From an uncultured Bacteroidales bacterium (GTDB lineage Bacteria > Bacteroidota > Bacteroidia > Bacteroidales > Bacteroidaceae), in assembly GCA_937995875.1 (NCBI GenBank), contig CALKIW010000120.1:1-64000 (forward strand): a DNA stretch of 64,000 nt. The letters run 5' to 3'. The notes below the pieces were generated by a model. That model was given only the letters and a program-made list of their open reading frames with translations, did no database searches and was not told the origin of the DNA. Shown one piece after another: positions 24,634-31,979 of this stretch. A program made the translations under genes and the position numbers. Each line of letters starts with the position of its first letter. Within the stretch, counting starts at the first letter, position 1.

Positions 24634-25005
24634 AAACAAAACTTCACTTAGAAAGGTGTGTTCTATATTGGCAATCTGGCTCGAAAAGGGCTATGCTTTT
24701 GGTGCACGGACGAGAGAAAGGCTGAGGTGCATACCTTCACAGCGTTGCGGTTACTATGTTTTCGCCCCGCCGAAAGGCTTTAGCGGCAGTGCGGTTGAGG
24801 CTTAGTCAGGTTGCGGTTAGGGCTTCAACGCCTCGCCGTAAGGCTCTAACCGCACATGTGTTTGTTTGCAGACGCTTTGGGAATTGTGTGCTATGGTTGT
24901 AACCTGTTGATTTGAAGCGGTTTATAAATAACGCGAAATTTCGGCGTATTTGAAGCCAACTGCATTTTGTTTTCAAATCGGCGAAATTTGGAAGCAGTTT
25001 TGTTG
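24634..25005 (+). repeat. composite intergenic element, copy B (22-base array plus inverted repeat)
   Basis: Lies in the 780-base gap between the broken lipoprotein gene and convergent pgl. Six consecutive 22-base units occupy 24732-24863; the clearest are 24776-24797, 24798-24819 and 24820-24841, with GCGGTTG, GCGGTTA and GCCGTAA ends. The inverted-repeat module is AAATTTCGGCGTATTTGAA (24936) against TTCAAATCGGCGAAATTT (24972-24989), then GCAGTTTTGT. The left flank has TTTGTAAACAA (from about 24634), also present in copy C. No coding gene is seen in the gap, and 25006-25160 shows nothing recognisable. Confidence 0.75.
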
Positions 25006-25161
25006 ATATTTCGTACCATCCATTTTGCCGGCTCAATTGTATGTTTTGCTCATGTGCTTCGACTTGAGTTGTACTATTCATTGCGTTTTTATAGTCTTAG
25101 CAATATACTGGATGTTTACTGTGGAGAGCGGATAGTGTTCCGAAATGACGGTTGAAATAAC

Positions 25162-25201
25162 AGAAGCGCAAGGTGAATATGTGTTGTCACCTTGCGCTTC
25201 T
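25162..25201 (-). terminator. terminator of the doxX-gnd-zwf-pgl operon
   Basis: AGAAGCGCAAGGTGA and TCACCTTGCGCTTCT form a perfect 15-bp stem around a 10-base loop, 20 bases after the pgl stop on the minus strand. The following T-run is weak (GTTATTTC). Confidence 0.7.
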
Positions 25202-25220
25202 TGCGTTCTGCTATATGGTT

Positions 25221-25934
25221 TTATGCTTGTTCAGCTGCGGCTTTGTCGGTAAAGACTTCCACCGTGTGGAGCGCATGATGCCCCACGTAGGCGGCCGGTC
25301 CGGCATCGTTTTGGTCGATGATGTCGGCTAAGACCTGAGCCTTACCCTTGCCGGTGAGCAGGAAGATGAGTAGTCGGGCGTGGATGATGGGCATCCCCGT
25401 GAGAGCAATGCGCTGCTGTCCGGTCTTGGGGTGAGTGCCCACCGCGTAGGCTTTGTCGGTGGTGAGCAGATGTTCCTGACCGGGAAAGATAGATGAGGTG
25501 TGGCCATCGTCGCCGGCTCCCAAGAGCACGATGTCGAACTGAGGGAAGCCCTCCTCCTCTGGCACCATGCTGCGCACTTCTGTCTCATAGCGTCGGGCTT
25601 CGTCTTCGGGCGTGTTCTCACCCTTGATGCGCACGACGTTTTCTTTGGGAATGTTGATTTTGTTCAGCAGATTGTCGCGCGTCATGCCGTAGTTGCTTTC
25701 TTCGTCGGTGGGCGGCACACAGCGCTCGTCTACCCAGAACAAGCGGATGCGGTCCCAAGGCGTTTGGGCATCATATTGCTCAGCCCAAAGGCGGAACATC
25801 AGTGCGGGCGTGCTGCCCCCGCTGAGCGCAATGTTCACTGTTTGCCCGGCAGGCCGTTCGTTCGTTACTTGCAGTATGCGCTCAATCAGTGCGCACGCGG
25901 CTTCGGCGTCGGTGTTGTGGATACGGGTAATCAT
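25221..25934 (-). CDS. pgl: 6-phosphogluconolactonase
   Basis: Hydrolyses 6-phosphogluconolactone, the second step of the oxidative pentose phosphate pathway. The 237-residue protein has the NagB/DevB-type fold: VNIALSGGSTPALMFRL, FWVDERCVPPTDEESNYGM and the active-site GAGDDGHTSSIFPG. I use the ATG at 25934: it overlaps the zwf stop by four bases (ATGA), the usual coupled arrangement, while longer versions of the frame run deep into zwf. It is the last gene of the doxX-gnd-zwf-pgl operon. Confidence 0.95.
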   Translation of the reverse strand: MITRIHNTDAEAACALIERILQVTNERPAGQTVNIALSGGSTPALMFRLWAEQYDAQTPWDRIRLFWVDERCVPPTDEESNYGMTRDNLLNKINIPKENVVRIKGENTPEDEARRYETEVRSMVPEEEGFPQFDIVLLGAGDDGHTSSIFPGQEHLLTTDKAYAVGTHPKTGQQRIALTGMPIIHARLLIFLLTGKGKAQVLADIIDQNDAGPAAYVGHHALHTVEVFTDKAAAEQA

Positions 25935-27430
25935 AGTTCGCAGTATAAATCGGTGTTGGTAAGATTCTTGCACGGATTGGTCCATTCGGCCTTGTGGTCG
26001 TGCATCAACTTGTCGCTCTCTTGCGGTCCCCATGTGCCTACGGGGTAGCCATAGAGTGGAGCCTCGTTGTGGCTCTGCCAGTATTTGAGTATGGGGTCGA
26101 AGAATCGCCATGAAGCCTCCACCGCGTCGTTGCGTGTAAAGAGGGTTGGGTCGCCCTGAATACAATCGTCGATGAGACGTGCATAAGCGTCATTGATGAC
26201 GATGTCGCCCAGTTGGTCATAAGTGAAATCCATAGCCACGCGTTTCACTTCGAAGCCGGCTCCAGGCACTTTCATGCCGATCTTCAGGCTGATGCCCTCG
26301 TTGGGCTGTATGCGAATGGTGAGCATGTTGGCCTGCGGATGCTTGCCTCCGGCCGCGTTTCCAAACATCTGGTGGGGCGTTTCGCGGAAGTGGATGACAA
26401 TTTCGGTGACTTTTGTCGGCATCTGCTTGCCCGTTCGGATGTAGAAGGGGACGCCGCTCCAGCGCCAGTTGTCGATGCTGAGGCGCATGGCCACAAAGGT
26501 TTCTGTGCGCGATTGCGGACTGATGCCTTTCTCCTCGCGATACCCTTTTTGAGCGTTTCCGGGCGTGTATTGCCCGCGAACGATGTGTTCTTTGAGGTCG
26601 GTTTCGTTGAGGGGTTTCAGCGAGTTGTACACCTTCACCACTTCGTTTCGGAAACTGTCGGCATTGAATGCGGCAGGTGGCTCCATGGCGGTGAGGGCCA
26701 CGAGTTGTATGAGATGGTTTTGCACCATGTCGCGCAGAGCACCGGCCGTGTCGTAGAATCCACCTCGATTTTCGATGCCGAGATTTTCTACGGCCGTAAC
26801 TTCTACGTAGTCGATATAGTTGCGATTCCATATTGGCTCGAAGATGCCGTTGGCAAAGCGAAAGGCCAGAATGTTCTGGGCGGTCTCTTTACCGAGGAAA
26901 TGGTCGATACGGAATATCTGGTGTTCTTCGAATACCGACTCATAGACTTTGCCTAACTCCTGTGCCGACTTGAGGTTGTAGCCAAAGGGCTTTTCCACAA
27001 TGATGCGCGAGCCGGGCGTGTTGAGTCCCACACGCTTGAGGTGCAGGGGCACTACACTGTACAATGAGGGTGGAGTGGCCAGATAGAATAGCATGTTGTC
27101 GGGCTGCTCCTCGCCGGTAATGTCTTTAATTTTCTGCTTCAACACCTCATAGCCTTCGGGTTTCGATGGGTCAAGCGGCTGGTAGTAGAGATGTGATATA
27201 AATGTTTTGAAACCCTCTTCGTCGCGAGCTTCGGGTTTCACAAACTCGTTCATCTGCTCCAGGATATATGAGCGAAACTCATCGTCGGAATAGGGCGTGC
27301 GTGCCGTACCGATGATGGAGAAGTGCTCTTGGAACCTATTGTTGGTGTAGAGCGAGTATAGGGCGGGTATCAGTTTCCGTTTGGTGAGGTCGCCTGAGGC
27401 CCCAAATATAATCATAGAAAAATTGTTCAT
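25931..27430 (-). CDS. zwf: glucose-6-phosphate 1-dehydrogenase
   Basis: Oxidises glucose-6-phosphate and makes NADPH, the entry step of the pathway. The coenzyme loop GASGDLTKRKLIPALY is near the N-terminus, the catalytic RIDHFLGKE (with the active His) is at about residue 180, and a conserved IRTGKQMPTK substrate segment is present. At 499 residues it has full length. I start at the ATG at 27430 (MNNFSMIIFGASGD); an earlier ATG lies inside the palindrome upstream. It is translationally coupled to pgl and preceded by the AT-rich inverted repeat that separates it from gnd. Confidence 0.95.
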   Translation of the reverse strand: MNNFSMIIFGASGDLTKRKLIPALYSLYTNNRFQEHFSIIGTARTPYSDDEFRSYILEQMNEFVKPEARDEEGFKTFISHLYYQPLDPSKPEGYEVLKQKIKDITGEEQPDNMLFYLATPPSLYSVVPLHLKRVGLNTPGSRIIVEKPFGYNLKSAQELGKVYESVFEEHQIFRIDHFLGKETAQNILAFRFANGIFEPIWNRNYIDYVEVTAVENLGIENRGGFYDTAGALRDMVQNHLIQLVALTAMEPPAAFNADSFRNEVVKVYNSLKPLNETDLKEHIVRGQYTPGNAQKGYREEKGISPQSRTETFVAMRLSIDNWRWSGVPFYIRTGKQMPTKVTEIVIHFRETPHQMFGNAAGGKHPQANMLTIRIQPNEGISLKIGMKVPGAGFEVKRVAMDFTYDQLGDIVINDAYARLIDDCIQGDPTLFTRNDAVEASWRFFDPILKYWQSHNEAPLYGYPVGTWGPQESDKLMHDHKAEWTNPCKNLTNTDLYCEL

Positions 27431-27467
27431 ACCAAAGATTTTTAATTCACGATCCTTTTCAATGCAT

Positions 27468-27540
27468 AATTCACAATTCATAATTCATAATTAGCTGCGC
27501 GTTAGCCTAATTATGAATTATGAATTATGAATTGTGAATT
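27468..27540. repeat. 25-bp AT-rich palindrome between gnd and zwf
   Basis: The left arm 27468-27492 and the right arm 27516-27540 are perfect reverse complements over 25 bases, built from AATTCATAATTCATAATT-type words with a 23-base loop. The right side holds one extra seven-base copy (TGAATTA), so the arms may slip. It overlaps the gnd stop codon and lies 37 bases before the zwf ATG. On RNA it would form a long weak A-U hairpin inside the operon transcript. Confidence 0.85.
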
Positions 27541-29014
27541 ACACATTATATGTTCCCGACTTAGTGCTGCCACCGTGTCCGGTCCAGTTCTCGTGGAAGA
27601 ATTCGCCACGCGGCTGGTCTTTGCGTTCAAAGGTGTGAGCACCGAAATAGTCACGCTGAGCCTGCACCATGTTGGCCGGCAGATTCTCGGACGTGAGCGA
27701 ATAGAAATAGTTGAGTGCTGATGAGAAAGCCGGAACGGGCAGCCCTTCGCCGGCAGCCTGTGCCACGAGAGTCTTCCATCCTTCGAGCAACTGCTCTATC
27801 TCTTTGGTGAAATAAGGTGCGAGAAGCAGGTGTTGAGGCTTCTCGGCTCCTTCGTAAGCGTGAGCGATGTCGTTGAGGAACACACTGCGGATGATGCATC
27901 CGCCACGCCACATTCGGGCAATGGAGGCCATGTCGAGGCTCCATTCGAAGTCATCGGAAGCCTTCTGCAATACGGAAAAACCCTGCGCATAACTCACCAG
28001 CTTGGACGCATAGAGTGCTGCAAAAATGTTGTCGAGCAAGGTCTGACGGTCGAGATTGGACTTGGCTACGGTGTGTGGGAAGCGCTTTGCTGCTGCCACG
28101 CGCATATTCTTGTCGGATGATAGGCTGCGTTCAAAGACGGCAGTACTGATGAGTCCCAGTGGCATACCGAGATTCATGGCGTTGATAACCGACCATTTGC
28201 CGGTGCCTTTCTGCCCTGCGGTATCGAGGATGTAGTCGATGAGCATATCGCCTTTGACGTCTTTATGGCGCAGAATATTGGCCGTAATCTCTATAAGGTA
28301 GCTCTGAAGTTTGCCCTTGTTCCATTCATCGAACACATCGGCCATCTCGTTGTTGCTCATTCCGCCGAGGTGTTTCATCACCCAATAGGCTTCGGAAATG
28401 AGTTGCATATCGCCGTATTCGATGCCGTTGTGAATCATTTTCACAAAGTGGCCGGCACCTTGCGGCCCAACCCATTGACAGCAGGGGGCGCCGTCTTCGG
28501 CTTTTGCGGCAATGCTCTGAAGCACGGGCTTCACATTCTGCCAGGCCCTTTCTGACCCACCGGGCATGATTGAGGCACCATTTAAAGCTCCTTCTTCGCC
28601 ACCCGAAACACCGCTTCCTACGAACAGGAAGCCCTTTTCCTCAGCTGCAGCCACGCGTCGGTTGGTATCCTCATAGTTGGAGTTGCCCCCGTCGATGATA
28701 ATATCGCCCGGTGAAAGCAATGGGAATAATTGTTCCATAACCATGTCTACAGGCTTGCCCGCCCGCACCATCATCATGATTTTGCGGGGGCGTGCGATGG
28801 ATTCTACGAAGTCTTTAATGTCGGTATATCCACTGATGGATTTGCCTTTAGCCCTCCCATCGATGAAGCGTTCTACCACACCTTCTTCTATTCCGGGTAC
28901 GGTACGGTTGTAGACAGAGATGTTCCAGCCATGATTGGCCATATTCAGCGCAAGATTTTCGCCCATCACGGCAAGACCGATGAGGCCGAAATCTGTTTTC
29001 TTTTGATTATCCAT
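27539..29014 (-). CDS. gnd: 6-phosphogluconate dehydrogenase (decarboxylating)
   Basis: Converts 6-phosphogluconate to ribulose-5-phosphate with NADPH formation. The Rossmann start FGLIGLAVMGENLALNMANHG, the signature IIDGGNSNYEDTNRR, the catalytic region GPQGAGHFVKMIHNGIEYGD (Lys and Glu active residues, positions near 28400-28460) and the all-helical C-terminal domain are present. The tail ends HENWTGHGGSTKSGTYNV. I start at the ATG at 29014 (491 residues); the frame is open further upstream into doxX, but that part is not homologous. It lies 43 bases after doxX and before zwf on one strand. Confidence 0.95.
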   Translation of the reverse strand: MDNQKKTDFGLIGLAVMGENLALNMANHGWNISVYNRTVPGIEEGVVERFIDGRAKGKSISGYTDIKDFVESIARPRKIMMMVRAGKPVDMVMEQLFPLLSPGDIIIDGGNSNYEDTNRRVAAAEEKGFLFVGSGVSGGEEGALNGASIMPGGSERAWQNVKPVLQSIAAKAEDGAPCCQWVGPQGAGHFVKMIHNGIEYGDMQLISEAYWVMKHLGGMSNNEMADVFDEWNKGKLQSYLIEITANILRHKDVKGDMLIDYILDTAGQKGTGKWSVINAMNLGMPLGLISTAVFERSLSSDKNMRVAAAKRFPHTVAKSNLDRQTLLDNIFAALYASKLVSYAQGFSVLQKASDDFEWSLDMASIARMWRGGCIIRSVFLNDIAHAYEGAEKPQHLLLAPYFTKEIEQLLEGWKTLVAQAAGEGLPVPAFSSALNYFYSLTSENLPANMVQAQRDYFGAHTFERKDQPRGEFFHENWTGHGGSTKSGTYNV

Positions 29015-29057
29015 GTGTTTTGTTTTATTTGTTTTCATTGTTATGGGAGGTAGAGGA

Positions 29058-29483
29058 TTAGTCCAGAACGGTCCCTTTGGTGAGCGCATATTTGCCTCCG
29101 CCCGTGAAACATAGCGCCAAACCGCCAAGCAGATACAGTGCGGGCAATTCTACGGCCCATCCTCCTGTGGCAGGATTTATGCTGAACAGCACGTCGGCAT
29201 GAGCCATGAGAATGGCCACAACCATGTTGGCTGTCAATATGGCGGCAGCAGCGCGGGTCCACACACCCAGTACGATCATGGCGGAAGCCACCAGTTCACA
29301 GAGCAACGCGCCATAGGCAATGAACGTGGGGAGACCTATTGCAGCAAGCATCCCGGCAATGCCATCGACGCCATGTGTGGCCTTATGGATGCCGTGAAAA
29401 AGCATTAATCCACCAACGTTGAGGCGCAAAACCAGCAGCCCCAAATCTATATTTCGAAGAAAATCCTTATATTTTTCTACCAT
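29058..29483 (-). CDS. DoxX-family integral membrane protein
   Basis: A 141-residue four-helix membrane protein of the DoxX/SURF4-like family. Helices are visible at about 14-32 (LGLLVLRLNVGGLMLFHG), 45-62 (LAAIGLPTFIAYGALLCE), 65-98 (ASAMIVLGVW, LTANMVVAILMAH) and 112-128 (LPALYLLGGLALCF). The LRLNVGGLMLFHGIHK start and the GGGKYAL end are typical of the family. Its biochemical role is unsettled; some members associate with redox or thiol systems. It is the first gene behind a good promoter and leads the gnd-zwf-pgl genes, which hints at a link to NADPH or oxidative stress. Confidence 0.85.
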   Translation of the reverse strand: MVEKYKDFLRNIDLGLLVLRLNVGGLMLFHGIHKATHGVDGIAGMLAAIGLPTFIAYGALLCELVASAMIVLGVWTRAAAAILTANMVVAILMAHADVLFSINPATGGWAVELPALYLLGGLALCFTGGGKYALTKGTVLD

Positions 29484-29541
29484 AATGTTGTTTTTAAATG
29501 TTTATAATTAAAATATTAGTTTGTTTTGTCCTTAATCTACG

Positions 29542-29573
29542 CAAATTTAACAAAAATCTCAAAGTAGACCAAA
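29542..29573 (-). promoter_or_regulatory. promoter of the doxX-gnd-zwf-pgl operon
   Basis: Minus-strand TTTG (29573-29570), 20 bases, then TAAATTTG (29549-29542), 59 bases before the doxX ATG. Both boxes and the spacing fit the Bacteroidota consensus. Confidence 0.75.
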
Positions 29574-29641
29574 GAATATTGAAAAGTTTTCAAGATAAAA
29601 CAGGAATTGTAATCTTTTCAAAATAAAAACACCAAAAAAAC

Positions 29642-29671
29642 TTGGTTTTCTAAAAAAAACTTTTATCTTTG
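29642..29671 (+). promoter_or_regulatory. rubredoxin promoter
   Basis: TTG (29642-29644), 19 bases, then TATCTTTG (29664-29671). It drives the rubredoxin gene, leaving a leader of about 110 bases. It diverges from the doxX operon promoter 70 bases away. Confidence 0.75.
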
Positions 29672-29787
29672 CAGTTGTAGTGTTGCAATGATGTGCATAC
29701 TACGACAAGAGTTTTGAAAGAGGCAAAAGGTTTGCTGATTACTTAAAAAACATATTATACAAATAAAATAAATAAAACAGAAAGATT

Positions 29788-29952
29788 ATGAAAAAGTACG
29801 TTTGTGATGTTTGCGGTTGGGTGTATGATCCTGAAGTTGGTGATCCGGATGGTGGCATTGAGCCAGGTACTGCTTTTGAGGATATACCCGAAGATTGGGT
29901 TTGCCCGGAATGTGGCGTAACCAAGGAAGACTTCAGTGTTTTAGAAGACTAA
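29788..29952 (+). CDS. rubredoxin
   Basis: A 54-residue one-iron electron carrier. It starts [20 protein letters not shown] and has the four iron-binding cysteines in two CxxCG pairs: CDVCG near residue 6 and CPECG near 39. The usual [14 protein letters not shown] segment precedes the second pair. Length and spacing are exactly those of classic rubredoxins. It converges on the flavodiiron protein gene, a known electron acceptor from rubredoxin in anaerobes, so the two probably act in one oxygen- or NO-reducing chain. Confidence 0.97.
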   Translation: MKKYVCDVCGWVYDPEVGDPDGGIEPGTAFEDIPEDWVCPECGVTKEDFSVLED

Positions 29953-30011
29953 TCCGCATAGAAAGTACAATCCGGCCTTTTCGCAGTACAACTGACAAAG
30001 GCTTGGAAAAG

Positions 30012-30061
30012 AAAAATGGTTTTACTCATGGAAGGTTACATTCCGGAGTAACACCATTTTG
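30012..30061. terminator. bidirectional terminator between rubredoxin and the flavodiiron gene
   Basis: AAAATGGTTTTACTC (30013-30027) pairs with GAGTAACACCATTTT (30046-30060) over 15 positions with one mismatch. T-rich sequence follows on the minus strand (TTTTTCTTTT) and a shorter one on the plus strand, so it can serve both convergent genes. Confidence 0.75.
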
Positions 30062-30088
30062 CGTTTAATGGCATCACTGTTTGAGCTT

Positions 30089-31276
30089 TCAGTCGGCAAG
30101 AAGCCTGGCTGCCATAGCCTGTCCCAAAGCCACACATTGGGCACGGGTCTCCTCGTTGAGCGACTGTTTCATTTCTACAGGCTCACCCACTGGTTCGAAA
30201 TGGAACTGTTTTTCGTTCCATTCTCCGAGTATTGAAACGGCCTTTCCGGCCCAACAATAGCTTCCAAACCAACCCATACAACGGTTTTTGATGCTTCGGT
30301 TGGCAATGGCTGATAACAACTGTTCCATTTTGGGGAATATGCTGTTGTTATATGTTGGTGCACCGAGAATAAGTCCCTTGTAACGGAATATGTCGCGCAG
30401 GGCATAAGAATAGTGTATCTTGCTCAGGTTGATAAGGCTGATTTTTTCGATGCCTGCCTGCGATGCGGCCTCAGCGATGACCTCTGCCATCTGTGCCGTG
30501 TTGCCGTACATTGTGCCGTAGGCAATAACCAAGCCGGTCTCGCCTTCGTATTTACTCATGCTGTCGTAGAGTTTGACGACTTTGTCTGCATACTTATGCC
30601 ATACAGGGCCATGCGTGGGACAGAGGTAATCCAGCTGCACACCGTCCAACTTTTTCAAAGCGTTTTGCACGGGAACACCGTATCGTCCAACAATGTTGGA
30701 GTAGTATCTCACCATCTCCAACCAGTATTTGTCGGTGTCAATATCCTTATCTATGATGCCGCCGTCGAGTGCGCCAAAGCATCCGAAGGCATCTCCCGTG
30801 AACGCTGTACGCGTATTGATGTCGATGGAAACCATCGTTTCGGGCCAGTGCACCATAGGAATGAGTTGGAATGTAAGTGTATGCTTGCCCAAAGAGAGTT
30901 CGTCGCCATGTTTCACTTCGACACATTGCTCCTGAATTCCATAGAATCCTTTCATCATGTCGAAGGTTTTTTTGTTGCCGATAATCTTGATATTGGGATA
31001 AAATTCACGTAGCAATGAAAGCGAACTGCTATGGTCCGGCTCCATGTGATGCACCACAATATAATCGATGGGACGGTCTCCGATTACTTCGCGGATGTTA
31101 GCCAGAAACAGTGGATAGAAATCAACTTCCACCGTATCCATGAGGCAAACTTTCTCGTCAACAACCAAGTAGGAATTGTACGAAACACCGTGTGGCAGTG
31201 GCCATAGGCCTTCAAACCTCTGCTTTTTATTGTCGTTTACTCCTACATAATATACTTGGTCCGTTATTTTTTTCAT
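30089..31276 (-). CDS. flavodiiron protein (FprA-type O2/NO reductase)
   Basis: 395 residues in two domains. The N-terminal beta-lactamase-like domain has the di-iron ligands: HHMEPDH (H-x-E-x-D-H, about 80), VHWPETM (about 145), TGDAFG with the bridging Asp, and PTHGPVWH. The C-terminal flavodoxin domain binds FMN (AYGTMYGNTAQMAE, about 256, and GAPTYNNSIFPKM). Such proteins reduce oxygen to water or NO to N2O without making superoxide, receiving electrons from rubredoxin. It lies 35 bases after a flavin reductase gene on the same strand and faces the rubredoxin gene, so the likely electron chain is encoded side by side. Confidence 0.92.
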   Translation of the reverse strand: MKKITDQVYYVGVNDNKKQRFEGLWPLPHGVSYNSYLVVDEKVCLMDTVEVDFYPLFLANIREVIGDRPIDYIVVHHMEPDHSSSLSLLREFYPNIKIIGNKKTFDMMKGFYGIQEQCVEVKHGDELSLGKHTLTFQLIPMVHWPETMVSIDINTRTAFTGDAFGCFGALDGGIIDKDIDTDKYWLEMVRYYSNIVGRYGVPVQNALKKLDGVQLDYLCPTHGPVWHKYADKVVKLYDSMSKYEGETGLVIAYGTMYGNTAQMAEVIAEAASQAGIEKISLINLSKIHYSYALRDIFRYKGLILGAPTYNNSIFPKMEQLLSAIANRSIKNRCMGWFGSYCWAGKAVSILGEWNEKQFHFEPVGEPVEMKQSLNEETRAQCVALGQAMAARLLAD

Positions 31277-31311
31277 GTCTTGAATGAATGTTTTAGCGTG
31301 AATAATGCAAA

Positions 31312-31866
31312 TTAGGCTATGCTCTTGAGGACTTCTTGGCTTTGTTTTTGGAGTGCGTTACGCTGCTCTTCTGTCAAAATCATCTTACCTTCTGTCCACG
31401 CTTCCTTATTAAGCGCTATGCCGGTTTGTTGTGCAGGCATTATGTCGGCGCCAATGAAAGTCAGCAATTCGGCCAGTTTTGCCCTACACTTCGCCGTTCG
31501 TCCTTCTCCGCCAGCACCGCTCATTGTGATTTTTTTGCCTTTGATGGCAGTTGGCGTTTGATAATCTCCGGCTACCACCGGGCGCGAAAGCCAGTCGAAA
31601 ATATTCTTCACATGGCCGGGATAGCTGTAGTTGTATTCCGGAGTGAATACCCACACGGCATCGGCCGCTGCCACAGTTTCGCGCAATTTGGTCACTGCCG
31701 CTGGGGCAGGGAATTCTATATCCTGATTGATGAAGGGAATGTCGCTATAGTCCAGATAACTTATGTTGGCTTGGTCACCGATCATTTCTTCAGCGGTTTT
31801 AGCCAAAACACGATTGAAAGACTCCTTTCGCAAAGAGCCTACAATAAATAATATATTTCTTTTCAT
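31312..31866 (-). CDS. NADPH-dependent FMN reductase / flavodoxin-like quinone reductase
   Basis: 184-residue flavodoxin-fold oxidoreductase. Family motifs are ILFIVGSLRKESFNRVLA at the start, with the phosphate-binding GSLRKxSxN loop, and VWVFTPEYNYSYPGHVKNIFDWLSR (positions around 31600-31670), the FMN-contacting PEYN signature. MSGAGGEGRTAKC follows. It probably uses NAD(P)H to reduce flavin or quinones. As the first gene before the flavodiiron protein, it may supply reducing power or guard against oxidants. It has its own well-formed promoter. Confidence 0.85.
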   Translation of the reverse strand: MKRNILFIVGSLRKESFNRVLAKTAEEMIGDQANISYLDYSDIPFINQDIEFPAPAAVTKLRETVAAADAVWVFTPEYNYSYPGHVKNIFDWLSRPVVAGDYQTPTAIKGKKITMSGAGGEGRTAKCRAKLAELLTFIGADIMPAQQTGIALNKEAWTEGKMILTEEQRNALQKQSQEVLKSIA

Positions 31867-31898
31867 AGCTGTTTTCTTGATGATTTGCTAATGTTTCG

Positions 31899-31930
31899 CA
31901 AAATTAACCAATTTCCGCTGTATGGACAAA
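31899..31930 (-). promoter_or_regulatory. promoter of the flavin reductase-flavodiiron operon
   Basis: Minus-strand TTTG (31930-31927), 20 bases, then TAATTTTG (31906-31899), 33 bases before the ATG. A full match to the Bacteroidota consensus. Confidence 0.75.
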
Positions 31931-31979
31931 CAAACAGAGGAATATTTGCCATAAGGCTCTGCGATATACCTACTTTGTA

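Noticed and set aside
24732..24863. CRISPR array
   Set aside because: The 22-base units are degenerate, contiguous and without unique spacers; no cas genes lie in the window.
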